Source: Smallanthus sonchifolius (Eukaryota > Streptophyta > Magnoliopsida > Asterales > Asteraceae). From it: 64,000 nucleotides of DNA. The stretch lies in the NCBI GenBank assembly GCA_023525975.1, contig CM042046.1, positions 40,207,501 through 40,271,500 on the forward strand, in the 5' to 3' direction. The notes below the pieces were generated by a model. That model was not told the origin of the DNA, made no database searches, and was given only the letters and a program-made list of their open reading frames with translations. Both the position numbers and the translations under genes were made by a program. This document shows positions 22,133 through 33,720 of this stretch, in pieces (positions within the stretch are counted from its first letter, which is position 1; every line of letters begins with the position of its first letter).

Positions 22133-24212
22133 CATCCCCACACTTACTCTTCTGTGTCCCGAAAAAGAATTATACAATGGAATCATAATTGGAACCTGCC
22201 TTCACATTCTCATTCATTTAATCATTTAAACATAATCACGCACCGGCTGTAACAATTGTTATTTCTATCCGACTAAACCCAACCACCGACTTATTGAGCC
22301 CCAGATTATGTGATCTAATATCCTATCCATTACTAAGCAACAATTTGTCTATGGGTCTCACACTCAGGAAGCTACAACTTAGTCTAATCCCATCTCAAGG
22401 TCATGTTTAGGCACGGGTTAAACCCTATAGATTTCCCACCACTATAAACACCAATTTATAAGTTTTTGAAAATTATAGAATTATGGATCGAGGAATGCGT
22501 GTTTTGAGCTTTGATTAACACTTATATGAAGAAACCTCACCCTGTGGCGTATCCCTCAAGTCACCATCCCGAGGGGTAACACGTAGGTTTTGGTTTACAC
22601 GCAATGATGTTCATAAGGTTCGGAATAGTGGTGTATCCTTCAAGTCGCCATCCCGAAGGGAAACACATAAACCTAAATTATTCATCCCATTTTTTATCAC
22701 TTAAGTCCTCCCATGGGTGTAACAACCAAGTCACTATTCCGGAGGGTAACACGTAGGCGAAACTCAAGCTTTCAATTGATTTAATTAAGCTCATGCAAGA
22801 TGGATAATGGATGCGGGCGCCATCAACTTTCAGATTATTTTCATAAAAAGAAAGTGATGTGTCAAGTAATTTTAAAAACTTGTAAACTTTTACGTATAGT
22901 GGTACCTATCACCCTATATTGACAGTTTCGACCTTTCTAAAACCCCTAAGATGAGAACCCACAAAACACCCTGAGTTAATTATCAATTAAACCTAGATAC
23001 ACTATCAGGATATTTAAGCTCTTTAAGTCGGTTGGGTCTACTAAAACATTACAAATCAGACGCGCTTTCTATTTATTATTCAATTTAATCACACACAAGC
23101 ATAGTCCAATTGTACCTATCATTTCCCATGTAACTGCACAAATTCTGATCGATAGACATTTTTGAAAATTTTTATGATTTTTTTATATGACTCAAAACTC
23201 AAAAACAAAAGACTCAACTAGATCTGGACAAGGTCTTCCCTCCCCACACTTAAACTCGACATTGTCATCAATATAGGAAGAGTGACTCAAAAACGAAAAT
23301 AACATACAAAAATTAAAATTTAGCTGGGAAGATAATCGTAGAGCATTTCATTCGCGATCGTGCTCCACGGATACAAGCGGACTGCTGTGTACACGAGAAT
23401 GTTCAAAAGTCGGAAATCACCACCTGAATGGAGATTGAGTACGGGCCGATCAATCAAAACCAGCAAAAATAAGCTCGAAACAACCCACAAGCATCATATC
23501 GACTCAATAAGACGACTCAATAAAATAAAAATACAAGATTGACTCGACACGACTCAAAATTACAAAAATAAAATAAAATAAATTAGGGTTTACAGATGTC
23601 TTCGCATACCGTGAAGACATGGGGGAGACTTCTCGCGTACCGCGAGGCTTGGAACTTTGACACGGCCGTTGACTTTGTTCTTCGCGTGTCACGAAAGATG
23701 GAGGGCTGCTGTTAACAGAAACTCGCACACGCCCTCTCTTGCACCCCACATGCATCATAACCCATGTGACTTCCCCACATTTAGCCGGTTCACACACAAA
23801 AACACACAAAACAAAGATAAAACCTAACTCACTTTCGTAGGAATCACGGATGCATTTAGCGTATGCATCAAGCCTTTAAACCCCTAGGTAGCCCGAGTGG
23901 ACGAGTTTAGTCTCGTGAGGGTTTCTGTTGAACACACCCGCAAAGTTCATTTAACTAGACATGAATTTAAAATATACCTAGGCTACCTCCTAAGAGTGCT
24001 AAGTTTAACGTCTTCAGCCAGACGCGGTGTACCTTACTTGGGTCATGGTGGTTGTGTGGGGTGCTTGCAATCCTTCTTCCCCACACTTAAGTTCCTTTCC
24101 TCACGAATTTCCTCCATGCTTGCATAAACAAAGCAAAGAGTTCCCGTTATGCATCCGGAACTTGCGGTTTCTTCCCTTTCTGCCTTCTCTTTCTGACCCG
24201 TTTCTTCCCTTT
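22133..24212. other. Non-coding interior of the Athila/Tat-like element
   Basis: CATCCCCACACTTACTC at the 3' LTR edge is the complement of a plausible polypurine tract (AGTGTGGGGATG). No reverse transcriptase or integrase frame can be found on either strand. Further TTCGC...GCGAA words occur near 23600-23690. Confidence 0.6.
22545..22765. repeat. Degenerate tandem repeat in the element interior
   Basis: Three imperfect copies, roughly 85 bp apart, of a phrase built on TC(A/C)AAGTC(A/G)CCATCCCGAGGGGTAACACGTAGG (copies near 22555, 22640 and 22730). Confidence 0.6.
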
Positions 24213-25087
24213 CTACGAAGTCTCTCCATCCTTCCGCTTAGTTAACCTGTCAAACACAACACAAATATTCTCGACTATGTGATTCAGCTTTTCAGGTGAC
24301 CCACATTTGTTAGCTTTCGGAGCTGGCAAGTTAGAAAATATTTTAAGACTCATTTTCTGACACCCAAACCTCATCCTTACCGTTGCCTCAGCACAGTTAA
24401 TATCTGCTTGTGCAGTGGCCAAGAACGGTCTACCCAAAATAATTGTTGGTTCTGTGTTCTTGACAGAGTTCAACACCAAGAAATCCACTAGGTAGTAAAA
24501 CTCTTTTACCTTCACAATCACATCCTTTACAATCCCCCGCGGATGTATGGGAGTCTGATCAGCCAACACCACAGTGGTGTTAACTCTCTATAATAGACCA
24601 AAATCATGCTGATCATACTGACTCCCAGGTGTTAACTCTCTGTTAGCGGTTTCAGAACTGGAGGACCGATGTGCATAACAAGGCTTACCTACTTCTTTGA
24701 TGATGCTTCCAACAATCTCAGTTAAGTGGGCAACTTGATCTATCAGAGCTTGATGAGCTTTTTCCTGGTTCTCTTGTTGTTGCACCACTTCATGGACCAC
24801 TTTTGCCAGCACCATCATATCTGACCGGATGGGATCCAGTTCAGACTGATAGTTGTCTTGATCAGGTGGCCTGCTTGGATGGTAGTCTTGGTTATATTCT
24901 TCCTGATAGCTTGGGTATTCAGGACCACCACCATACTGATTGTATTCTGGGCAATCTTGTACCCAGTGGCTAGTGATGCCACAGTTGTTGCACGGCTCAT
25001 AGTAATATTGGTCATCATGATAGTTCCTGTCCATGTCAACTTGCACAAGTAGCACAACCGAGTAGTTTTGAACAAAGAAATAAACAA
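24213..25087 (-). pseudogene. Gag C-terminus and protease fragment of the Athila/Tat-like element
   Basis: The minus-strand frame from 25055 to 24588 has the zinc knuckle CNNCGITSHWVQDC (CX2CX4HX4C), a Y/P/Q-rich linker and a heptad-like helix around LAKVVHEVVQQQENQ. After a stop and frame change, 24572-24213 encodes a protease C-terminal region with TIILGRPFLATAQADI, a characteristic Athila/Tat motif. The catalytic D-T/S-G part of the protease is absent between the two, so an internal deletion is likely. Upstream gag (matrix/capsid-like) is also missing. No active product is expected. Confidence 0.8.
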
Positions 25088-25185
25088 AATAAAAACAGAA
25101 GTAAAGAAAATCTTTTTGGGTATTTGTTAAGAATCAAAATCAACTAAAGAGAAGAAACTAAAGCAACTAGACTAAGCGCACCGAT

Positions 25186-25203
25186 TCCCCGGCAACGGCG
25201 CCA
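25186..25203 (-). other. Primer-binding site, tRNA-Asp type
   Basis: TGGCGCCGTTGCCGGGGA on the minus strand, three bases inside the 5' LTR end. This tRNA choice separates the element from the Met-primed elements elsewhere in the window. Confidence 0.9.
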
Positions 25204-25206
25204 TTT

Positions 25207-26269
25207 TGATCGATGTCGTTTGGTCGGTCAAAAACAATTCTTAAACACTTAACTAGAAAGAGTAAGAAGAGTATCGTATCCACGAGGAATCAGTGGCTAG
25301 TTCAATTGCTTAGTTTGATAAATTAGAATGAAAACACAGATCAAATAAAAATGTAACTCCCTCCCAAACTTCAGGTTCTAGACTTATGCAATACTATACT
25401 CAGTTTATCAATGGACACCACATAGATATGGTGTTGGTAAATAAGTTGAAATAGTAATTAAAATAAGTTGTTGTCAGCAACCTATACGACAAGCTCGTCA
25501 CAGCTAGTACAATTCAAATACTCAACTTATAAACACCAAGTTACCTACTTTAGTCACTCAACCTTGCTACAAGGTTTTGTCATCAACCGAACATAGTTGT
25601 AAAGCAAGCAAGCTCAAGGCATTCAAATAAATTGTATAAATCAACTTATACATCAATCTATCAAGTTATTGTTAGAAACTAACAAGATCCAAACATACAA
25701 ACAACTGATTAAAACAAGATACCTAAACGAACCATCCGTTGGGAGGAAGCCACACGCAGCTTAGCCACGCATGCTTGTCAGGCACACGAGCATAGCTTCA
25801 ATCTTTGATCTGGAACTAACCTTGGCTCTGGAAATCGCCCCTCTCCTCTCTGAATTCGTCTGAATGAATCATGCGTCGGAATGAGGGCTGCAATCTCTTT
25901 TAATTAGAATTAGGGCTTTTTCCTGTTTCGGGGGCTCTTCGCGTACCGCGAACATCGGAGGTCAGTCCTTCGCGTGGCTCGAAGAACAAAACAATCCCCT
26001 TTTCACTTCCTCGTGTACCGTGAAGAAACTCTTCCCAGTCTTCGCGTACCACGAAGACTTGTTATTCCAGGAAAATTGATATTTTACACTTTTGACCCCT
26101 GTAATTTCGTGTCTTCTCATTTATGCTTCGTTATCCGCTCAACTAGCACTTAATACCTGTAATAGACAAAACTACAAATACCAACATAAAACCGACTCTA
26201 TAAACCAAGTAAAACGCATAAAACTATACAAAACCGACACTTAAACAAGGGACATTTGACCTTACATCA
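25207..26269 (-). repeat. 5' LTR of the Athila/Tat-like element
   Basis: 1063 bp. It matches the 3' LTR with many substitutions and several indels, including an extra TTCGCGTGGCTCGAAG-containing block at about 25968-26000. The divergence is visibly larger than between the Tekay LTRs further right. Confidence 0.9.
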
Positions 26270-26274
26270 GTGGG

Positions 26275-26907
26275 TAATATAGATGCGGGTGGTGGTTGGG
26301 TTAAGGCACCTATACCCCTTGTATTGAGAGCAATACCCCAAAAAAATACATGTAGGTTGTGGTGGGAATAATCACGAAGGTATGGGAACACCCGACATGC
26401 AAATGTACAAAAATTGTTGTAGACCGGTGGTTGGTTGAAGAGTAGTTAAACGGGGACTTGTTGCTCAAAATCTTGGTAGGGAGCCGATTTATAATAAAGA
26501 TCCCTGAGCAGAAGGCTTCCACCTAGTACGAGGGAGGGTCATACGCATGAAACATCATAGATAAGCCCGTTTAAATCATATGTCGGTGTTTATGTTCAGC
26601 CCACCCGTTTTGTTGGGGTGTGTATGGGCATAAGAGACGGTGGAACGTGACATTGTCATCGAAGTTTCTTGACTTGGTGATTTAAAAATTCTTTGCCACC
26701 GTCCTTTGAAAAACTTTAAGTTTACGTGAGAACGGATTTTGCACCAAGTTAACATATGATGATAGGAAATGATAAAAACCGGATTTAGCATTTAACGGGT
26801 AAAACCATGTGAACCTATCAATAGGCATCTATAAAAATGATGTAATTACCGATAATTTGCCACTGAGGTAACTAGGGATGGTCCCCATAAATCACAATGC
26901 ACAAGGT
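26275..26907 (-). pseudogene. Copia integrase remnant
   Basis: Minus-strand blocks: SYAHTHPNKTGG (26791-26576), the H..P..NG-type C-terminal side of the copia integrase core, and FCSGIFIINRLPTKILSNKSPF (26522-26310), the conserved stretch after the catalytic core. Frame changes separate them. The Athila/Tat-like insertion at 26269 cuts the pol region just downstream in the direction of transcription. Confidence 0.8.
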
Positions 26908-27943
26908 TGATCTAGGGTCAAATATCCATGTTTAAGAGTTTAGTTTGTATAGTTTTAGTAGTTTTACATTGTATGTTTAGTCAGTTTTATGTGGTATTTG
27001 TAGTTGTGTTTATTACAGGTATACAATGCTAATTGAGCGGAAAACAAGTGATAATCAAGAAGGTATCAAAGTACAGGAGGTTAAAGAGCAAAAAGTAGAA
27101 ATTCTTGGATTTTTGGATATTCGCGGTACGCGAAGATGGGGAAGAGTTCTTTCGCGACACGCGAGAAAACACAAAAGTGTCTCGACTATTTTGTCCTTCA
27201 CGACACACGAAGGACAGGCTTGAGATGTTCGCGGTACACGACGGGCTTGCGAAACAGGAAAAAGCACTAAATTCTAATTAAAGCCAAATCCAACCCTAAT
27301 TTGAAAAAGGAACTTTCAATCAAACGAATTAGGAGAGGCTTAGGGCGATTTTCATAGGCAAAGATCATTCTCGATCATCAATTGAAGCTATGTTCGTGTG
27401 TCTGACAAGCATGCGCGACTAAGCTACGTGTGGCGTCCTACGGGCGGATAGTTCATATAAGTTCTATGTTTTATTAAGTTGTTTACATGATTTGGATATG
27501 TTAGTTTTTGACAAGAACTTGATAGATTGATGTATTAGTTAATTTCAACACTTTATATGAATGTTCGGTTGATGATAAAACCTAGTATTATGGTTAGGTG
27601 ACAAAAAGGGGTAAACTTGGCATTTGTAAAATGAGTGATTGGATTATACTGGTTTGTGACGAAACTGGTTGTATAGGTTGCTGACAACAGCTTGTATTAA
27701 ATTACCGTTTTAACTGATTTTTCAACACTATGTCTATGTGATGTCTAATTGAACAACTAAGTTTTACATAAACCTAGAACCTGAAGTTTGGAGGAAATTG
27801 CATCTTTATTTAATATGAATTTTAATTAAAAAAAATTGTTAAACTAAATCAAGTTTTTTTTCCACCAATTCCTCGTGGAAACGACTCAACTTTTCACGTA
27901 CTATTTATTTTATTATTTTTGACCAATCAAACGACAACGATCG
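26908..27943 (+). mobile_element. Solo LTR, Athila/Tat-like family, plus orientation
   Basis: A 1036-bp copy of the LTR found at 21093-22132 and 25207-26269, but in the opposite orientation. It starts TGATCTAGGGTCAAATATCC and ends CGACAACGATCG. The flanks are AAGGT on both sides (26903-26907 and 27944-27948). There is no internal region, so LTR-LTR recombination is inferred. It carries TTCGCGGTACGCGAA, TTCGCGACACGCGA and similar words at about 27119-27245. It interrupts the copia integrase frame. Confidence 0.9.
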
Positions 27944-28485
27944 AAGGTCTAAAGGGTTAACATCATGTTTGTCCTTTAAGTTTAATGGAAGGCGGTGACT
28001 TTTTGACATTTCACAAGGGGTGCATGTAACAGGTTTGGGAAGAATCGAAGTAAGAGATAAACACTTCGTTTTATTTAAAGATAATATAGTGTCAACGGAT
28101 ACATGTCCCAACCGTTGGTGCCATAATTCAAAGGAGGCTTTCAAGGAAGAAGTGGAATCTGCAACAAAAGCTTTAGGCTCGGAGTGTAAAATATATTAGT
28201 CGTCTTTACACTGACCTTGAACGAGAACTTTCTTGGTGATCCTATCCTGAATAGAAAAGTGAGGAAAGGAAAACAAAATATCCAAAGAATTGTCAGATGT
28301 AAGTTTGCTAATAGATAACAAGTTATTTGTGAGATTAGGGACCACCAAGATATCTTTTAAGTGAATATTATTAGGTAAAGTGGTATGCTAAACATGGGAG
28401 ATGGGTAGGGTTTTACCATTTCTAAAGGCCACTTTGGTGTATTAAGTGAAGGGTTTGGCCATTTGAACATTAGAAGGAGACGTGG
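27944..28485 (-). pseudogene. Copia protease/GAG-pre-integrase remnant
   Basis: The frame at 28144-27905 encodes FELWHQRLGHVSVDTI and CTPCEMSKSHRLP, the H..H and C..C zinc-binding GAG-pre-integrase module that opens copia integrase. Upstream to 28485 are frame-changed remnants consistent with the protease region. The frame is broken by the solo LTR at 27943. Confidence 0.8.
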
Positions 28486-29320
28486 TCATATGGGCAGTGG
28501 CCACGGAGTCAACAAGCTAGTCATGTCCAGTCGAGTTGACATGAAAGGAGGCATGGAAAGCTTTAGCCTGGTTAATTTCATGGGAAGCAGATTGGGTGGC
28601 ATATGAGGCAAGGTTCGTGCACATATTGCATAATGGTCGTCGATGTGACAAAGCTGGCAGTGTGGGGATCGCCTTCTCCGACCACGACCACCTGGCCCAT
28701 TACGGAATGAACGAACACCACAATCCCTTGGGGCAGGAGTAGGCTGATGGGTTTGCTGGGACGTGAAGGCAACCGTTTGGGTGGGTGGTCCATGTAGGGA
28801 ATGGATGAAGAGTTCATGAGACTCGGCTTGGATAAGGAGATCCCTGAACGAGGGCGCTGGTTTAGTCTGCAGGACAGCAGTGGAGAATGCTTCAAATGCA
28901 GTGCCCAAAACCACAGATGAACCAATGAAGCTTGTTGGGTTCATCGACATGTTGTCCGACATCAGAGAGTTGGTCACACACAACTTTGAACTTTCTGCCG
29001 TATTCAGCCACTTTCATGGTTCATTTGGAGACGTGATGAGGTAGGTCCTGAAGTTTCTAAACACGCTCAATAGAGGTGTTGCTGTAGGTCGTTTCAAGTC
29101 CTAACCAGATTTCACGGGCGGTGGAGAGGCCCAGTATCTCAGCGACAACTTCCTCGGAGAGGGAGGCATGGAGGAGGATAGCTTTCTGATCATCAGCAAC
29201 CCAGGAAGAATGGTAAGGGTTCGAACAGGGGTTGTCATCCTTGATGATTATGGGCGCCGGATGCAAACTACCATCAACGTGTGAAAATAGGCTTTGGAAG
29301 GAGAGGATGGGAACCATTTA
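28486..29320 (-). pseudogene. Copia gag remnant
   Basis: From 29317 to 29057 the minus strand encodes SNPYHSSWVADDQKAILLHA and EEVVAEILGLSTAREIWLGL, the UBN2-type gag signature, followed after a frame break by 28983-28486 with TKPAPSFRDLLIQAESHE and a CQLC...H...C motif resembling a damaged zinc knuckle. The normal product coats element RNA. The start near 29318 follows the primer-binding site by about 200 bp. Confidence 0.85.
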
Positions 29321-29519
29321 GTTTTTCCAATAGAGAGAGTTTCAGGGAGTAAGCTTGATTGTTATCATGTGGAGGCGGGTATTCATGGGGAGATAAACTT
29401 CAGCGGATGAGGAAGTTACCATGGGAATACCGGCGAAGGGGAGAGGAAAGGAAGAGAGGGGAGGGGAGGGGAGGGGAAGGGAGGGGTCAAGGGAAGATGA
29501 AGGTGGGAGGATGGGAAAA

Positions 29520-29530
29520 GCTTGATACCA
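29520..29530 (-). other. Copia primer-binding site (Met-tRNA type)
   Basis: TGGTATCAAGC on the minus strand, directly next to the 5' LTR. Confidence 0.85.
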
Positions 29531-29675
29531 TGTGAATTAAATGATTGTACATGTATGCCTATAATGAGGCAATGCATAGGCTTAAAAAGGAAAAAAATAT
29601 TACACCAAGGTACATGAAGAATTAAAGAATTAACATAAAATACAATGATAAAATAAATGCTAATGTGTTTTAATA
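29531..29675 (-). repeat. 5' LTR of the copia element
   Basis: 145 bp, homologous to 18827-18932 with an extra block containing ATGCCTATAATGAGGCAATGC. It is followed by TSD CCTAC. Confidence 0.85.
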
Positions 29676-29796
29676 CCTACAAACGTCTTTCATCATGGTT
29701 TGAAGTTGAGATATCAAGTTATCGAATTAGTTATCACTTTAGTCTTCCGGGTGTTACATTCTTAACTTCTCACCCGTAAGTTTCTTGATGTTGAAT

Positions 29797-31064
29797 CACT
29801 AAAAGAAAACTTTTCTGGTACGACGGTCCTATGCCGACGACAAACTGTCGCCGAGAAAGTGCAGCTTTAGCGACGTCATTTCGTTTGACCCGTTTCGACG
29901 ACATGTCGTCGAGATATGTTAGGAGGGAAGGGAAAAAGTTTTGGCACTTTCTAGAAAGTTTGACTCGACGGCACATGTCATCGAGATAGGTTATTTTTTT
30001 TTTTGCCTATTTTTTTTAGTCCAGATAAGGTTTGTCAAAATGAGACGGGCCTATCGTCAGGATATGTGTAATTTTTTTAATTTTGCTTTTCTTTTAATTT
30101 TCCTTTTCTTTATTAATTTGAAACGGACCTAACTTGACGATATGTCATCGAGATAGGTCAAAAACATACCTAAGTAATGCATATTGGGCAACAACCCTCG
30201 TTTCATCACTTCCACCCTCGCCCCCACTGTTCTCTCGCATTTCCGACCCAAACCACCCTCTCCCCACCGTTCGCCACCGTTTGCCGCCGTCCGCCACCAT
30301 GAGCCACGTCGGTTCACCTCCACCATGAGTCACCTTGTTCCACCTCTGGGGCTAGTCATCTTCTTCGAATAGTAAGAAATTTCTTCTTCTTTTTTTAATA
30401 TTTTCTCTCAAATTAGTGATAATAGCTTAAACCAAACCAAATGTAGGTTATTTTTGGAATAAACTTGAAGGCTAGAGTGGTTTAAAATTTTGAAGGCTTG
30501 AGCCATCTCGATCAACCTCTAGGGCTTGTCCCGACGATATCTCATCTCCATAGCCACTTGAAGAAGAAATTTAAAGGTATATTTTAAATTTAAGGTTGAT
30601 TTAGTTAAATTTTTGTTTTTTCTTTCTTAATTTTGTTTTTTTAAGAAATTTGGGGAAATGTATATGTATATATGTATGTATATGATGGATATTATTACGT
30701 ATTGTTGATTATTGTGTATTGTTGCTTTTAAAAGATGCACATTATTGTGTATTGTTGTTATTATTGCTCATTTTGACCCAAATCCACTAAAAGATTAATA
30801 TTATTGCGTATTGTTGTAGATTTATTGTAACTTGAGAAAATTATTTCGTTTATTATTTATAGTTGAACATGTTAGTTATCTATTTTACAACAGTTATGTA
30901 GTCAGATGTTATTAAAAAATTTAATATATGTTTATTCTATTGTTTTACAGCAGTTGTCTCGACGACTTTAGTCACTTTTAGCGTCGAGGTAATAGCGTTG
31001 ATAGTTTCTACAACGACATGTCGTCGGCATAGCCTATCTCGACGATATATGCTTTCTTGTTGTC
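29797..31064. mobile_element. CACTA-like non-autonomous element D
   Basis: It starts CACTAAAAGAAAACTTTTC. Subterminal words CGACGACATGTCGTCGAGATA and variants occur at about 29830-30160 and 30960-31055 in both orientations, and it ends near TTTCTTGTTGTC at 31064, a mutated form of the expected TTCTTGTAGTG. No TSD could be matched and there is no coding sequence. The right boundary is approximate. Confidence 0.6.
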
Positions 31065-31899
31065 GGGACTTGTTCGACGTAAGAATATTCGTTACAAAAG
31101 TAACTAGAGGTACAAGATGAAGATATTCTCATGGATACGGATTTCTCAACTTCTACTCCCATCTCACTTTCCCCGCACCCCTCATTCGTGCAAACAGATT
31201 TCTCGCATACTATCTCCACATCACGTCCTCTTCGTCCATCTCTTTCTTTGTTTAGGCCGGAGATGGTCTAAGTAGAAGAAAATCATGAAGTTATAATTTA
31301 AATTTTACTACACACAATTATAAGTTAAATAATGAATAGTTTTACTCTCATAATCTTACTAACTTATCTTTGAAAGCTACTTATCGTTTAAGCATTCAAA
31401 ATTTCAAAAACCCTATCAAACACTTTTTTAATTAGTTATATTATAATAATATATGTTTGTATAAGTTTGAAAGTCAAAATAATACATATAGTGAAGATAA
31501 TAACAAAAGGAATAATAAATTTAAGATTCCGTGCAACATATACATACTTCCAACTAACGATATCTCCGTTCCACCTTTCTAACCAATGATATTTCCACTT
31601 AAAAGCATCTACCTATATATTTTAAATGAGCCATGATTTCTCCTTATATCAGTTGCTTAAATTTCAAAATATATTATATATTTTTTAATCATATTCTTCG
31701 TTTAAGATTTATTAAATTCTCCATTTTATAATTAAATTTGATCAAATTCTCATCATGATATTTGATCAAATTCTGATTGTTTTAAGAAAATATCTGATTG
31801 TTACATCCTGAACTTTATCTCGTATATAATTATTAATGCCAAAGGTATTTAAAAGAAATGTTTCTTATGGAAAATGGAAGAGGGTGTTCGTAACTATGA
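31065..31899. other. AT-rich intergenic DNA
   Basis: No gene or defined repeat supported. Confidence 0.5.
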
Positions 31900-32125
31900 A
31901 TTCATCCTAAAGTAAGGGCCGTCATTCGCATTTTGGTTGTGCGTGGGTGGGTATTGAACAGAGAAATAGAAAAGAGAGCATAAGAAGAAGAAAACGATCC
32001 ATCTCATTTTGGTTTCCTTGGATCATTCATTCAAAAGAGAAAGGGAGAGAGTCTTGTTGTGTAAAACTATGTGTTGATGAGTAAATCCAGTGTATGAGGT
32101 CTCCGGGGAACATGACCTTACAAGT

Positions 32126-32137
32126 TGGTATCAGAGC
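32126..32137 (+). other. Primer-binding site of the gypsy relic
   Basis: TGGTATCAGAGC starting three bases after the LTR end. Identical to the site of the intact element at 45615. Confidence 0.85.
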
Positions 32138-32435
32138 ATTAGTTTGAGAGATTCAGATATTCCTAATGTCTGAAGTTAAACTGAGAATGAGAATAGGAAA
32201 GGACTTTAACACGAGTATCCCAATGCCACGAGTTATAGATAGAATCTTGCCTTAAATGTAGGATAGTGGCCTGGGTGTCGGTGTTACCCTCAGTGGGTAA
32301 TGATTGGAACCTGAAAAGTAAAGTGAATCATTAACAACAATATGCCATTGTCATTAATAATTTACCTTACATGTAGAGTTCTAAATGTTTCCTAGCATAA
32401 TAACATTGATATTCCTTACTGTCACATGGACTTTA

Positions 32436-33720
32436 GATGGTTAGAAGTCGTGGTGGATGTCGAGGCGGTCGTCGAGACTGACCACCGGTTAGTCGGAGGC
32501 ACACTAATCGAGGACTCTCACTCGGATATGGAGAACTAGAAGAATGAGAAACATTAGTGGGAATACAATGAGCAAAATGAACGGCTAACTTTAGAGCCCG
32601 AGGTTAGGGCAGTCATAATAGATGAAGTGGTCGTTGTGTTGCAAGCCACTCTTCCTGCAACTCTACTTGAGGCATTGAAGGAAGGAAGGAGAGAGCTAGA
32701 TGAACATATGGGAAAAGATAACTCCGGGGCTAAGGCTCGTGGTGGAAGAAATAAGACCTATGAGATTGATAGCGCTTCTGAGATTGAACCAATGCGTTGG
32801 TGCTTGTACAAGTCTTTTAAAGGTTGTGACCCACTTAACTGGATGGCAGAAAGGATGCATTTAACACTTTCCATTGGATCATAAGGATGACTAATGTGAT
32901 CAACATTAGTGACTGTCGCAAGGACCAAGCGGTTAAGTTCGCTACTCACTCGTTGAGGTATGAGGCTCTTAGCTGGTGGGAAACCTTTAAGCAAGCCAAA
33001 TCCACATATGCTATTAAAAGGATGAAGTTGGAGGATTAAACAAAGCTGGTTATAAAAAATTTATGCACTCAGAACGAGATTGATAAGGTAGAAGCTAAAT
33101 TCTTGAGCTTCAAGACTAGCAGTATGACTCATCGCCAGTACACTTCGAGATTCAACGACATGGTTCAGTTGGTACCTCATTTGGTTACCACTAAAGTGAG
33201 AAGAATCAAATGCTACATTCAAGGGTTACCACCAATTCTGTACTCATTTGAAAGCCAATGCTCTCAAGACCTTTGATTATGTGGTCGAATCGAGCAAGAC
33301 AATTTATGACGATGTGACAGCAATGGAGCAATTGAGAACCTTGTCAAAGTTGAACCTTAAAAGAAATGGGTTCCTTCCATTAGGAAAGAACTTTTTGGAC
33401 CAAGTGACAGATAATGACGATTGATGAAACAGGTAATTATGGAAAATGTTGGAAAAAGCACTCAGGAGAATGCAAGCTCAGATTGAACGTCTCTGCTATT
33501 GATGCGGAAAGACGGGGTATTATTCCCGTGAATGCTCCGGTGGTAGTAAGTGCCACACATGTGGAAATGCTGGACACTTAGCTAGGGATTGCTGACAACC
33601 CAAGGCGTGAGGGTCAGGGAAAGAGAAAGAAATCGAGAAACCTAAATCAAGGACGAGGGCCTGTGCTATTACCCAGGAAGAGACCAAAGAAAGCCCTAAC
33701 ATCGTGTCAGGTACGTTCTT
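32436..33720 (+). pseudogene. Gag remnant of the Tekay-like relic
   Basis: Reads in parallel with the gag part of 45944-48103: a basic R/G-rich start at about 32436, CLYKSFKGCDPLNWMAERMH (near 32800), the SLRYEALSWWETFKQAK block (about 32945), and zinc-knuckle remnants CGKTGYYSREC and CHTCGNAGHLARDC around 33500-33592. Numerous stops and frame changes exist. Confidence 0.8.

Larger units (their letters stand above)
21093..26269 (-). mobile_element. Athila/Tat-like Ty3/gypsy element, non-autonomous, nested in copia
   Basis: LTRs at 21093-22132 and 25207-26269 are flanked by a perfect 5-bp duplication GTGGG (21088-21092 and 26270-26274). On the minus strand the LTRs read TGATGTAAGGTC...CGATCA. 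The primer-binding site TGGCGCCGTTGCCGGGGA (25203-25186) fits tRNA-Asp, typical of Athila/Tat elements. The interior (22133-25185) has a zinc-knuckle gag C-terminus and a protease C-terminal fragment but no reverse transcriptase, RNase H or integrase. It is therefore a deletion derivative that must have been mobilised in trans, or lost pol after insertion. Confidence 0.93.
18827..29675 (-). mobile_element. Ty1/copia LTR retrotransposon, minus strand, split by two nested insertions
   Basis: Two short direct LTRs (18827-18932 and 29531-29675) are flanked by a CCTAC target duplication (18822-18826 and 29676-29680). Next to the right LTR is a minus-strand primer-binding site TGGTATCAAGC (29520-29530) of Met-tRNA type. 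Next to the left LTR is the polypyrimidine complement of a polypurine tract (TCCCCCTCAAGC at 18933). Gag, integrase and reverse transcriptase/RNase H remnants occur in that order from right to left on the minus strand, which is the copia order. Later insertions at 21093-26269 and 26908-27943 interrupt it. Stops and frame changes show it is dead. Confidence 0.93.

Noticed and set aside
30129..30372. Overlapping P/H/R-rich frames on both strands
   Set aside because: They lie inside CACTA-like element D between its subterminal repeats, and composition rather than homology keeps them open.
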